Of a DNA stretch of 64,000 nucleotides, positions 15,701 to 23,997 are shown piece by piece. The position numbers and the translations under genes are program-made. Positions within the stretch are counted from its first letter, which is position 1, and every line of letters starts with the position of its first letter. This DNA is from an uncultured Phascolarctobacterium sp. (GTDB lineage: Bacteria; Bacillota; Negativicutes; Acidaminococcales; Acidaminococcaceae), in NCBI GenBank assembly GCA_900757795.1, contig CAAEPE010000044.1:1-64000 (forward strand). Reading direction: 5' to 3'. The notes below the pieces were generated by a model. It was given only the letters and a program-made list of their open reading frames with translations, did no database searches and was not told the DNA's origin.

Positions 15701-17410
15701 ATGCTTAGTAGATACTTTTATTATTATAAACCCTATAAATGGATGCTGATAGGCGTTATGTTAGGCTCTTGTCTGGCGGCTGTTTTGGATTTGCTTTTTC
15801 CTTATTTAGTGCGCCGTGTGCTTAATGTTGAGCTTCCGCAGCAAAATTTGGCAAGCCTTTTTGATTGGGCGGCTCTGCTCTTTGGCTTATATCTTTTGAA
15901 TGCTTTGCTGCTTTTTGCTATCAGTTATTATGGACATTTAATGAGCGTCAATATTGAAAATGATATGCGGCGTGATTTGTTTACTCATTTTGAAGCAATG
16001 TCCTTTAAATTTTTTGATAATACCAAAACTGGTCAGCTTTTAAGCAGAATAACCAGTGACATTGCAGAAATAAGCGAACTTACTTTTCGCGGGCCTAACG
16101 ATATATTAGTGTGCAGTATCAGCATGGTGGGAGCCATTGCGATTATGCTGTATATGAATCCTTATTTGGGAGGACTGATAAGCTTTCTTCTGCTGTTTAA
16201 AACAGTTCATACAGTTTTTATCAATAGAAAAATGAAGGCTGCTTTTCGCCGCAGCAGAGAAAAATCCGGTGAAGTTACTGCGCAGGCGCAGGAAGCTTTC
16301 AGCGGCATTCGTTTGACAAAGGCGTTTGCTAATGAAGAATTAGAACTTAACCGTTTTATGAGTAAAAACAGCGAATTGGTTAAAGTTCGCCGCCAATCAT
16401 TTGGTATTTTGTCTTATTTTTCCAGTACGGTTAATTTTTTTACCAATTTTACTAATTTAGCTGTGCTTGTTTGCGGCGGCGTAATGATAACCAAAGGCAG
16501 CCTGACGTTCAGCGATTTTGTGGCTTTCTTTCTGTATGTAAATTTGTTTATGAAGCCCATTCTGCGCTTGATGGTTCTTACGGAAATGTATCAGCGCGGT
16601 ATGGCCGGTTTTCAGCGGTTTAATGAAATGATGGCTATGCCCATAGAAATTTGTGACGCTCCTAATGCTAAAGCAGAAGGAAAAATTTCCGGAAGAATTA
16701 CTTTTGAAAATGTCAATTTTAGTTATGCCAACGGTCGGCCGATACTGAAAAATTTTTCTTTGGATATTAATCCCGGACAAAAAATTGCTTTTGTAGGTGC
16801 AACCGGCGCAGGAAAAACCACTTTAGCAAGTTTGCTGCTGCGTTTTTATGAGCCTGACAGCGGGCGTATTTTGCTTGACGGGATAGATATAAAAAACTAT
16901 ACGCAAAAATTTTTGCGGAACAACGTAGGTTTAGTACAGCAGGATGTGTATCTGTTTTCTGATTCTGTTAACTTCAATATTGCCTACGGCCGCATGAATG
17001 CCGGTGAGCAGGAAATTATCAACGCAGCCAAGTTTGCTGCCGCAGATGAATTTATATGTAAACTTCCAGAGGGTTATGCTACGAAAATAGGTGAAAGAGG
17101 GGTTAAATTAAGCGGCGGTCAAAAGCAGCGTTTGGCTATTGCGCGCGCCTTTTTGAAAAATCCGCCGGTAATGGTTTTTGATGAAGCAACTTCTGCTTTA
17201 GACACTAAAACAGAGCGAATCGTACAAAAATCTTTGGAGTATTTGGCTAAAAACAGAACAACGCTGATTATAGCCCACAGACTTTCTACAATTATTAATG
17301 CCGATAAGATTGTTGTGTTGGATAATGGAGAAGTAGCAGAGATAGGTACCCATAAAGAATTGCTGGCACGTAATGGTCTGTATAAACATTTATATGAGTT
17401 AAATGAATAA
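15701..17410 (+). CDS. MsbA-type ABC half-transporter (membrane domain + ATPase)
   Basis: A 569-residue half-transporter, expected to act as a homodimer. Six membrane helices lie in residues about 15-310, with the coupling region FFDNTKTGQLLSRITSDI typical of type IV (exporter-fold) ABC proteins. The ATPase has Walker A GATGAGKTT, Q-loop VQQDVYLFSDSV, signature LSGGQKQR, Walker B PVMVFDEATSALD and the switch AHRLS. AAAGGAAAGAG precedes the ATG, 12 nt after the propeller gene. Its presence at the end of a B12-riboswitch operon is not explained by known ECF or Btu systems. Exporter-fold proteins can also import (for example the mycobacterial vitamin B12 importer Rv1819c), so either direction is possible. 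Confidence 0.9.
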   Translation: MLSRYFYYYKPYKWMLIGVMLGSCLAAVLDLLFPYLVRRVLNVELPQQNLASLFDWAALLFGLYLLNALLLFAISYYGHLMSVNIENDMRRDLFTHFEAMSFKFFDNTKTGQLLSRITSDIAEISELTFRGPNDILVCSISMVGAIAIMLYMNPYLGGLISFLLLFKTVHTVFINRKMKAAFRRSREKSGEVTAQAQEAFSGIRLTKAFANEELELNRFMSKNSELVKVRRQSFGILSYFSSTVNFFTNFTNLAVLVCGGVMITKGSLTFSDFVAFFLYVNLFMKPILRLMVLTEMYQRGMAGFQRFNEMMAMPIEICDAPNAKAEGKISGRITFENVNFSYANGRPILKNFSLDINPGQKIAFVGATGAGKTTLASLLLRFYEPDSGRILLDGIDIKNYTQKFLRNNVGLVQQDVYLFSDSVNFNIAYGRMNAGEQEIINAAKFAAADEFICKLPEGYATKIGERGVKLSGGQKQRLAIARAFLKNPPVMVFDEATSALDTKTERIVQKSLEYLAKNRTTLIIAHRLSTIINADKIVVLDNGEVAEIGTHKELLARNGLYKHLYELNE

Positions 17411-17486
17411 ATTGAATTAGCAGCAGTGCCTTTAGTATTATTATAGGCAGACTAAAATAAAGCTTTCACCGATTTCTTGCTAGAAT

Positions 17487-17537
17487 ACTCTTAAAGCAGA
17501 CATTTTCTATAATAAAAAGTCTGCTTTAAGAGTTTTT
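17487..17537 (+). terminator. Terminator of the transport operon
   Basis: ACTCTTAAAGCAGAC and GTCTGCTTTAAGAGT form a perfect 15-bp stem around a 17-nt AT-rich loop, followed by TTTTGCTTTT. It lies 77 bp after the last ABC gene. Confidence 0.85.
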
Positions 17538-17599
17538 GCTTTTCTCAATCCTTAAATGTGATACAATATAACCAAAAACACTATTTCTAAGGTGAGAAT

Positions 17600-18682
17600 A
17601 TGGCGACAGAAAATTTAAGCAAAAATAACAGCGCGCTTGGCAGCAAAATAAAATTGCACAAAGAATTTGTTGTGGAAGATTTGCCTACAGATTTTTGCCA
17701 TGCGTCCACAATTATTAAACTAAAAAGCGGGGGATTATTGTGCTGTTGGTTTGGCGGCACCCATGAGGGCGAGCCGGACGTAGCTATTTATGCAGCCAAA
17801 AAAAACGGCGGCTTAGAGCAAAAAGAACATGCTTGGAGCAACCCGGTTAAGCTGGCTAGCGGTGTGGAAGCGAATTGGAATCCTGTTTTGTTTTACAGAG
17901 AGGACAATACCTTAATGCTTTTTTATAAGCACGGCGAAAAAATTGCTCAATGGCAAACTTTTGTTATGACCTCTCAAGATGATGGTGAAACTTGGAGTGA
18001 ACCAAGAGAATTAGTTGCAGGCGACACAAGCGGTGGGCGCGGACCAGTGCGCAATAAGCCAATTCGTTTACAAAACGGACGCATTGTAGCCGGTGCTTCC
18101 ACGGAACACGGCATTTGGCAGGCTTTTGCCGATTTAAGCGATGATGACGGCTTGAGCTGGCATAAATCTACAGCAATAGGAATTGCAAAGCTGGCTTACA
18201 CAGCAGGCGAAAAGACTGCTCACAGCAATATTGCCGTCAGCCAGCAGTCCTTTTACGGCCGCGGCGTGATTCAGCCCAGCCTGTGGCAGAGCGCTAACGG
18301 CAGCGTACATATGCTTTTGCGCAGCAGCGAGGGCTTTATCTATCGTTCTGACAGTAAGGATGAGGGTGAAACGTGGTGCAGCGCTTATCCTTTAAGCTTG
18401 CCCAATAATAACAGCGGCTTGGATTTAGTGCGTACCAATAACGGCAGATTATTTTTAGTATGTAATCCTGTAGCTTCCAATTGGGGACAGCGTTCACCGT
18501 TAAGCTTATTTCTGTCAGTTGATGACGGACAAAGCTGGCAGAAGCTGTTGGATTTAGAAACGGAAGCAGCAGAATTTTCTTATCCGGCCATTATTGCTGA
18601 CGGTGAAGAAATCTATTTGACTTATACTTGGAAACGGCAAAATATTGCCTGCGTACATTTTTCCAGCAATGATTTAGACTGA
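17600..18682 (+). CDS. Sialidase-like Asp-box (BNR) protein, apparently cytoplasmic
   Basis: A 360-residue six-bladed-propeller protein of the BNR_2/sialidase-like family. It has the family opening CHASTIIKLKSGGLLCCWFG followed by GTHEGEPDVAIY, and at least four Asp boxes: DDGETWSEP, DDGLSWHKS, DEGETWCSA and DDGQSWQKL. No signal peptide or membrane segment is present, so the substrate must be intracellular or the protein is not a classical sialidase. AAGGTGAG lies before the ATG. It is separated from the transport operon by a strong terminator and is followed after 169 nt by an orphan TctC-type binding protein. Glycosidase activity is not certain; the catalytic residues were not verified by alignment. 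Confidence 0.8.
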   Translation: MATENLSKNNSALGSKIKLHKEFVVEDLPTDFCHASTIIKLKSGGLLCCWFGGTHEGEPDVAIYAAKKNGGLEQKEHAWSNPVKLASGVEANWNPVLFYREDNTLMLFYKHGEKIAQWQTFVMTSQDDGETWSEPRELVAGDTSGGRGPVRNKPIRLQNGRIVAGASTEHGIWQAFADLSDDDGLSWHKSTAIGIAKLAYTAGEKTAHSNIAVSQQSFYGRGVIQPSLWQSANGSVHMLLRSSEGFIYRSDSKDEGETWCSAYPLSLPNNNSGLDLVRTNNGRLFLVCNPVASNWGQRSPLSLFLSVDDGQSWQKLLDLETEAAEFSYPAIIADGEEIYLTYTWKRQNIACVHFSSNDLD

Positions 18683-18722
18683 ACAGGCGCAGGCTGCTTT
18701 TGGCAAAAATGTGAAAAAGCAG

Positions 18723-18751
18723 TTTACGCTTTATATAAAATATGATACAAT
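18723..18751 (+). promoter_or_regulatory. Probable promoter of the TctC-type gene
   Basis: TTTACG (18723-18728), a 17-bp spacer, then TACAAT (18746-18751), giving a 5' UTR of roughly 95 nt before the ATG at 18852. Confidence 0.45.
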
Positions 18752-18851
18752 AAATGCAGTCATATTTTGGGAGTTTTCAGGCATTATTGCTCTAAGACTC
18801 TTAAAATTTATATTATCGTACTATATTTTTATATAAGGAGATGTTGAAAAG

Positions 18852-19817
18852 ATGAAAAAAATCTTAGTAGTCCTCATGGCTATGCTGACCATGGCAGTTA
18901 TGCTGACAGGCTGCGGCGACAGCAAAAAAGCTGCTTATCCTGCTGACGGCGATATTTCCGTGATTATTCCTAAGGCTCCCGGCGGCGGTACCGACGTATC
19001 TGCCAGAGGCTTGATTCAATTTATGGAAAAAGAGCTGAAAGGCAGCAAATTTGTTCCTGTTAATAAGCCGGACGGCGGCGGTGTAACAGGCATGGTAGAA
19101 ACTGCCAATGCCAAAGCTGACGGACATACCTTGGGTATGGTAACTGTTGAACTTGCCATGTTCCCTCATCAAGGAAAATGCAAAAATACCTATAAAGATT
19201 ACGCAGCTATCTGCGCTCCCATTGCTGCCCCTGCAGCTTTGATTGTTCCCAAAGAAGCTCCTTACAACAGCCTCGATGAATTTGTAAAATTCGCTAAAGA
19301 AAATCCCGGCAAAATTCAAATGGGCAACTCCGGCGTAGGCGCAATCTGGCACATTGCCGCTCTTTCCTTTGAAGAAAAATTCGGTGTACAATTTAAGCAT
19401 GTTCCTTATCCGAAAGGCTCCGCTGATATTGCTGCTGCTTTGGCTGGCAAGCATATTGACGCAACCTTGGCTGATCCGTCCGTATTTAAGAGTCAGGTTG
19501 ACGCAGGTAATTTAAAAATTTTAGCTGTAATGGCAGATAGCCGCAGTGCTATTTATCCTGATGTGCCTACTTTTAAAGAATTAGGCCATGACATGACCGT
19601 GCGCGCTTGGGCTGCTCTAGTAGCTCCGAAAAACACTCCTAAAGAAAAGCTGGACGTTTTGCGCAACGCAGCGAAAAAGGTTTGCGAATCCAAAGAGTTT
19701 AAAGATTATTTTATGAAACAAGGTATTGACCCGGCCTGCATTATTGGCGAGGATGCCGATAAGATGATGGCGGAAGACCATGCGATGTACGAAAAATTCC
19801 TGAAAAAAGCAAAATAA
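18852..19817 (+). CDS. TctC/Bug-family solute-binding lipoprotein, orphan
   Basis: A 321-residue periplasmic binding protein of tripartite tricarboxylate-type transporters. The lipoprotein signal ends in the lipobox MLTGC (Cys about 21). The family pattern VIIPKAPGGGTDVSAR opens the mature domain, followed by NKPDGGGVTGM and VPYPKGSADIAAALAGKHID. Such proteins bind carboxylates and hand them to TctA/TctB, but neither membrane partner is next to it; the gene is closed off by a terminator (19829). It is preceded by AAGGAGATG. The partner permease must be elsewhere, or the protein serves as a sensor, as known for some Bug proteins. Confidence 0.9.
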   Translation: MKKILVVLMAMLTMAVMLTGCGDSKKAAYPADGDISVIIPKAPGGGTDVSARGLIQFMEKELKGSKFVPVNKPDGGGVTGMVETANAKADGHTLGMVTVELAMFPHQGKCKNTYKDYAAICAPIAAPAALIVPKEAPYNSLDEFVKFAKENPGKIQMGNSGVGAIWHIAALSFEEKFGVQFKHVPYPKGSADIAAALAGKHIDATLADPSVFKSQVDAGNLKILAVMADSRSAIYPDVPTFKELGHDMTVRAWAALVAPKNTPKEKLDVLRNAAKKVCESKEFKDYFMKQGIDPACIIGEDADKMMAEDHAMYEKFLKKAK

Positions 19818-19828
19818 AAGTGTAATTA

Positions 19829-19857
19829 AGAGCTCGGAAAAAATCCGGGCTCTTTTA
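19829..19857 (+). terminator. Terminator after the TctC-type gene
   Basis: AGAGCTCGGA and TCCGGGCTCT pair over 10 bp with one G-U, loop AAAAA, followed by TTTTACTTT. Confidence 0.88.
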
Positions 19858-19968
19858 CTTTGTCTGAAATTATCAGATTATAATATTTAATACTAATAAG
19901 AAAGCTGAACGTCAATAGATAGCTGTAAGAATGATTCCTATTAGAAGTAAGATTTTTTAGTCTGGGTA

Positions 19969-19997
19969 TTGGAATTTACTTTCGTATGTGCTATAAT
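19969..19997 (+). promoter_or_regulatory. Promoter of the cobalamin biosynthesis operon
   Basis: TTGGAA (19969-19974), a 17-bp spacer, then a perfect TATAAT (19992-19997). The predicted start lies just before the riboswitch at 20012. Confidence 0.75.
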
Positions 19998-20011
19998 AAA
20001 TTGAAATATTT

Positions 20012-20175
20012 GTATAGGTGCAGTATGCCTAATTGGCAAGATGGTTTTCCATACGGTCCCGCCGCTGTGCAGGCTGCCAGCCTAAGTCAGCAACCAGCCT
20101 ATACTGAACTCTGAATCCACGGGTGATGGAGACAGTGAGTTTACTAATTACTGCTAAGGGTGTATTTAGTTAATT
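20012..20175 (+). promoter_or_regulatory. Cobalamin riboswitch, compact form, ahead of cbiD
   Basis: P1 is GTATAGG (20012-20018) pairing with CCTATAC (20098-20104). Inside are ACGGTCCCGCCGCTGT (the conserved GGTCCCGCCRCTGT core) and the B12 box AAGTCAGCAACCAGCCTAT. The core is short, about 93 nt, and lacks the long peripheral arm seen in the element at 6310, suggesting a different subclass of cobalamin riboswitch. The stretch 20105-20175 (CTCTGAATCCACGGGTGATG and on) probably holds the regulatory stem that contacts the core. An intrinsic terminator follows at 20186. Confidence 0.85.
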
Positions 20176-20185
20176 CTGTCTTTTT

Positions 20186-20216
20186 GACTTCTGTCGGATT
20201 CGGCAGAAGTCTTTTC
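20186..20216 (+). terminator. Riboswitch-associated terminator before cbiD
   Basis: GACTTCTGTCG-GATT-CGGCAGAAGTC forms an 11-bp stem (one G-U) with a 4-nt loop followed by TTTTCTTG. It is the likely off-switch for the whole cobalamin operon. Confidence 0.9.
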
Positions 20217-20268
20217 TTGTATATGAGAAAAGATATCAGATAAGATTGAAATTGCAAAGGAGGTTACT

Positions 20269-21405
20269 GTGGAAGAATATCAATTTTTACAGGGGAAAAA
20301 CCTACGTTGTGGCTATACAACAGGAAGCTGCGCTACGGCAGCTGCTAAAGCGGCGGCTGTCATGCTGCTGACCGGGCAGCGAGTGGCAACAGTGCGCATT
20401 GATACGCCTAAAGGTATCGTGCTGGATTTAGAGCCTTTAGAGGTAGAGCAGGGTGCTGATTATGTAAGCTGTGCCATCCGCAAGGATTCAGGCGACGATC
20501 CCGACGACACCAACGGTATTTTAGTGTATGCTAAGGTAGAAAAAACCGCGTCAGCAGGCGTTGTTATTGCAGGCGGCGTTGGTGTGGGCATGGTTACGAA
20601 GCCCGGACTTGCCTGCGTTGTAGGCGGGCCTGCCATTAATCCTACTCCCCGACGCATGATAACCTCTGAGCTGACTAAAGTTATGGAAGAAGTAAATTAT
20701 CAAGGCGGACTTTTAGTGACAATTTCCATTCCGGAAGGTGTGGAAATTGCCAAGAAAACCTTTAATCCGCGTTTAGGGATTATTGGTGGTCTATCCGTAC
20801 TTGGTACCAGCGGTATTGTGGAGCCTATGAGCGAAAAAGCGCTTATTGAAACCATGTATGTGGAAATGCGCGCGCAAAAAGCCAGAGGCAATAAAAATCT
20901 TTTGGTATTTTTCGGTAATTATGGCGAGGATTTTACCAGGGATATCATGAAGCTAGATTTAGACGGAGCGGTTACCTGCAGTAATTTTGTCGGTGAGCTG
21001 CTTGATTATGCAGTATTTTTAGGCTTTGAAAGTCTGCTGCTTATAGGTCACAGCGGTAAGCTGGTGAAGCTGGCGCAGGGTGTAATGAATACTCACTCTA
21101 AATATGCGGATTGCCGTACAGAGCTTTTTGCCTTGGAGGCTATGTTCCAAGGAGCTTCAGTAGAGGTAGGTAAAGAAATTTATGCCTGCCTGACCACTGA
21201 TGAGGTTACAAAAATTTTACAGCGGGAACAGCTTTTTGAGCCAGTTATAGCCAAAGTAACTGAAAAAATTGATTTTTACATGCAGCATAGAGTGCATGGT
21301 AAAATAAAAACTGCAGCTTTAATGTTCTCTAATGTCTATGGCATTTTGGGCAAAACCAAGTATGCAGATGATTTAATCCAATTACACAAGAAAAAAGGAG
21401 AGTAA
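20269..21405 (+). CDS. cbiD: Cobalt-precorrin-5B C1-methyltransferase CbiD
   Basis: A 378-residue CbiD, the enzyme that methylates C1 of cobalt-precorrin-5B in the anaerobic (early cobalt) corrin pathway. The family start LRCGYTTGSCATAAAKAAA is intact, as are the glycine-rich GVGMVTKPGL and the FGNYGEDFTR region. It uses a GTG start (20269) with AAAGGAGG 5 nt before. It is the first gene after the riboswitch and terminator, 2 nt ahead of cbiL. The length is normal. Its presence marks the oxygen-independent route. Confidence 0.96.
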   Translation: MEEYQFLQGKNLRCGYTTGSCATAAAKAAAVMLLTGQRVATVRIDTPKGIVLDLEPLEVEQGADYVSCAIRKDSGDDPDDTNGILVYAKVEKTASAGVVIAGGVGVGMVTKPGLACVVGGPAINPTPRRMITSELTKVMEEVNYQGGLLVTISIPEGVEIAKKTFNPRLGIIGGLSVLGTSGIVEPMSEKALIETMYVEMRAQKARGNKNLLVFFGNYGEDFTRDIMKLDLDGAVTCSNFVGELLDYAVFLGFESLLLIGHSGKLVKLAQGVMNTHSKYADCRTELFALEAMFQGASVEVGKEIYACLTTDEVTKILQREQLFEPVIAKVTEKIDFYMQHRVHGKIKTAALMFSNVYGILGKTKYADDLIQLHKKKGE

Positions 21406-21407
21406 AT

Positions 21408-22109
21408 ATGAGAGGTAAGCTTTATAGTGTTGGTATTGGCCCCGGAGATCCTGAGTTAATGACTTTGAAATCTGTACGTCTGCTGAAGGAGTGCGACGTT
21501 GTAGCATTGCCCAAAGGCGATACCGACGTAATGACAGCTAAAAATATAGTTAATCAAATTGTTGATCTTGATAAAAAGGAACAGGTAATCATCTACATGC
21601 CCATGACTAAAGACATGGCTGCTATGGATAAAGCTCATCGCGAAGGTGCAGACGCTATTGAAAAGCTTTTGGATGAAGGTAAAAATGTAGTGTTCATTAC
21701 TTTGGGCTGTCCTACTGTTTATGCAACCTGCATTTATGTACATAAATTGGTTTTGGCAGACGGCTATGATGCCGAATTGGTTGCCGGCGTAACATCTATT
21801 TGCGCTGTTGCCGCTAAACTGAATACTTCTTTGTGCGAACGGGCGGAACCCTTGATTGTACTGCCCGGCAGCTATAAGGAATCTTCCAAGTTTTTGGACG
21901 GCCCCGGCAACAAGGTGCTGATGAAATCTGCCAGTGAAATTGGCCGTGTACGCGACGAACTGCGTGAAAAAGGTCTGATTAAAAATGCCGGTATGGTTGA
22001 ACGCTGCGGCTTACCGGGCGAAAAGGTATACCGCGATTTAGAAGAAATCGATCCCGCAAGCAGTTATTTCTCTGTTATTCTGGTTAAAGAAAAGGAGTTT
22101 GATAAATAA
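21408..22109 (+). CDS. cbiL: Cobalt-factor II C20-methyltransferase CbiL
   Basis: A 233-residue SAM-dependent tetrapyrrole methylase. The family N-terminus KLYSVGIGPGDPELMTLKS (GxGPGDPxxxT) binds SAM, and VITLGCPTVYATCIYVH-like and VAGVTSICA segments follow. The early LLKECDVVALPKG and long insert fit the C20-methylase branch (CbiL/CobI), which converts cobalt-factor II to factor III. It overlaps cbiF by TAATG, so translation is coupled. Confidence 0.92.
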   Translation: MRGKLYSVGIGPGDPELMTLKSVRLLKECDVVALPKGDTDVMTAKNIVNQIVDLDKKEQVIIYMPMTKDMAAMDKAHREGADAIEKLLDEGKNVVFITLGCPTVYATCIYVHKLVLADGYDAELVAGVTSICAVAAKLNTSLCERAEPLIVLPGSYKESSKFLDGPGNKVLMKSASEIGRVRDELREKGLIKNAGMVERCGLPGEKVYRDLEEIDPASSYFSVILVKEKEFDK

Positions 22110-22894
22110 TGATTTACTTTATTGGTGCAGGCCCCGGCGCTGCTGATTTAATCACTGTCAAAGGTAAAGAATTACTGGAAAAATGCGATTTATGTATTTA
22201 TGCAGGCTCCTTGGTAAATCCCGAACTGTTAAAATACTGCAAACCGGAATGCGTTATTATGAACAGCGCTCATATGACCTTGGAAGAGGTTATCGCTGCT
22301 ATGGTGCCAGTTGCTCAAGAGGGCAAAATGGTTGTGCGTCTGCACACCGGCGACCCCAGCGTATACGGCGCTCACCGTGAGCAGATTGATTTATTGCGCG
22401 GCTACAATTTAGATTATGAAATTGTTCCCGGCGTAAGCTCTTTCTGCGCTGCTGCCGCTTGCTTAAAGGCTGAATATACTCTGCCTAACGTAAGCCAATC
22501 CGTAATTATTACCCGTATGGAAGGCCGCACTCCTGTGCCGGCTCACCAAAAAATTGCCGATTATGCGGCGCATCATGCTACTATGGTTATTTTCTTAAGC
22601 TCCGGTATGCTGGAAAAATTGCAGGTTGAGCTGGTAAAGGGCGGTTATACCGAAGATACTCCGGCAGCTATCGTTTATAAAGCAAGCTGGCCTGATGAAA
22701 AGGTCATTCGCTGCACCGTTGGTACCTTGGCGGAAAATGCCGCTAAATATGGCATTAACAAAACCGCATTGATTACTGTAGGCGGTTTCTTAGGCAACGA
22801 ATATGACCGCAGTGAATTGTATAATCCTACATTTGCTCACGGCTTCCGTGAAGCAGATCCCAGTAAGCTGAATCTTAAGCCTGAGGTTAAATAA
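22109..22894 (+). CDS. cbiF: Cobalt-precorrin-4 C11-methyltransferase CbiF
   Basis: A 261-residue tetrapyrrole methylase adding the C11 methyl group to cobalt-precorrin-4. Diagnostic features are IYFIGAGPGAADLITVKG at the N-terminus, CDLCIYAGSLVNPELL, RLHTGDPSVYGA, the PGVSSFCAAAA segment and TRMEGRTPVP. These match CbiF/CobM rather than the other methylases of the operon. ATG overlaps the cbiL stop by 1 nt. Confidence 0.94.
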   Translation: MIYFIGAGPGAADLITVKGKELLEKCDLCIYAGSLVNPELLKYCKPECVIMNSAHMTLEEVIAAMVPVAQEGKMVVRLHTGDPSVYGAHREQIDLLRGYNLDYEIVPGVSSFCAAAACLKAEYTLPNVSQSVIITRMEGRTPVPAHQKIADYAAHHATMVIFLSSGMLEKLQVELVKGGYTEDTPAAIVYKASWPDEKVIRCTVGTLAENAAKYGINKTALITVGGFLGNEYDRSELYNPTFAHGFREADPSKLNLKPEVK

Positions 22895-22899
22895 GCACT

Positions 22900-23967
22900 G
22901 TGGAGGCGGCAATTTATTCTTTTTCTGCCCGCGGCGCTGAATTAAGCAAAAGGGTTCGCCGCTATTTGGAATCTATTGGCTACAACGTTACCAACAAAAC
23001 CGTCAGCAAATATGCTGAGCAATCAGGCTTGGAGCCAATGCTGCCAAATCATAAGGAAGCTTGTGCAGAAGATTTTCCGCGCTGTCAGGCGTTGGTATTT
23101 ATTGGTGCTGTGGGGATTGCAGTAAGGACCATTGCTCCCTATATCAAAAGCAAAGAGACTGATCCGGCGATAATTTCCCTAGATGAAAGAGCTAATTTTG
23201 TGATACCATTATTGGCCGGGCATATCGGCGGCGCCAACGAGCTGGCTCGCTGTTTGGCTGCTGCTTTAGGTGCGATGCCTTGTGTAACTACTGCTACGGA
23301 TGTGAACGAGCTTTTTGCCGTTGACGAATGGGCGGCACGTAATGATATGGTGCTGTGTTCTTTAAAGGCAGCCAAAGATTTTGCGGCGGCGTTGGTAGAT
23401 GGTCAAAAGGTTGGTTTATATCTTGATAAGGACTTTAAAGTTCAAGGTGTACTGCCAAAAAATGTGGAACTTGCTGCTGACTTGCCCGTAGGTATGGCTG
23501 TTACTTTAAACAAAAACTTAGATTGTTTCGCCAGTACAGTGCGTCTTTTGCCGCGGATAGTGCATTTAGGTATTGGCTGCAGGCGCAATACGCCTTTGGA
23601 AAATATTGAGTCCTTAGTCCTGCCGCAGTTGGAAAGCTTGGCCTTGGATAAACGCTCCATTGCCGGAATTGCGTCCGTAGATTTAAAAAAAGACGAAAAG
23701 GGACTTTTGGCGTTTGCTGATAAATATAATTTCCCTATAACTTTTTACACAGCGCAGCAGCTAAATGACGTGCATGGCGACTTTACGCCTTCTGCCTTTG
23801 TGCAGAGCATAGTAGGCGTCAGCAATGTGTGCGAGCGCAGCGCTGTTTTAGACGCGCAGGGCGGCAGGCTGCTTTTGCGTAAAACAAGCTGTAACGGCGT
23901 GACGCTGGCCGTCGCCGCAGAAGCTTTGACTTTAGATTTTAGTCATACAGGTCTTAAAAATAAGTAA
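22900..23967 (+). CDS. cbiG: Cobalt-precorrin-5A hydrolase CbiG
   Basis: A 355-residue CbiG, which opens the delta-lactone of cobalt-precorrin-5A and releases acetaldehyde. An N-terminal domain with ALVFIGAVGIAVRTIAPYI and the HIGGANELAR motif is followed by a linker and the C-terminal domain beginning HLGIGCRRNTPLENIE, with GVSNVCERSAVL and the final CNGVTLAVA region. The start is a GTG at 22900 with no strong Shine-Dalgarno, only 5 nt after cbiF, suggesting re-initiation. Length and domain order are normal. Confidence 0.93.
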   Translation: MEAAIYSFSARGAELSKRVRRYLESIGYNVTNKTVSKYAEQSGLEPMLPNHKEACAEDFPRCQALVFIGAVGIAVRTIAPYIKSKETDPAIISLDERANFVIPLLAGHIGGANELARCLAAALGAMPCVTTATDVNELFAVDEWAARNDMVLCSLKAAKDFAAALVDGQKVGLYLDKDFKVQGVLPKNVELAADLPVGMAVTLNKNLDCFASTVRLLPRIVHLGIGCRRNTPLENIESLVLPQLESLALDKRSIAGIASVDLKKDEKGLLAFADKYNFPITFYTAQQLNDVHGDFTPSAFVQSIVGVSNVCERSAVLDAQGGRLLLRKTSCNGVTLAVAAEALTLDFSHTGLKNK

Positions 23968-23997
23968 AATATTGATGAAGATGTAGGAGGCATGAAG

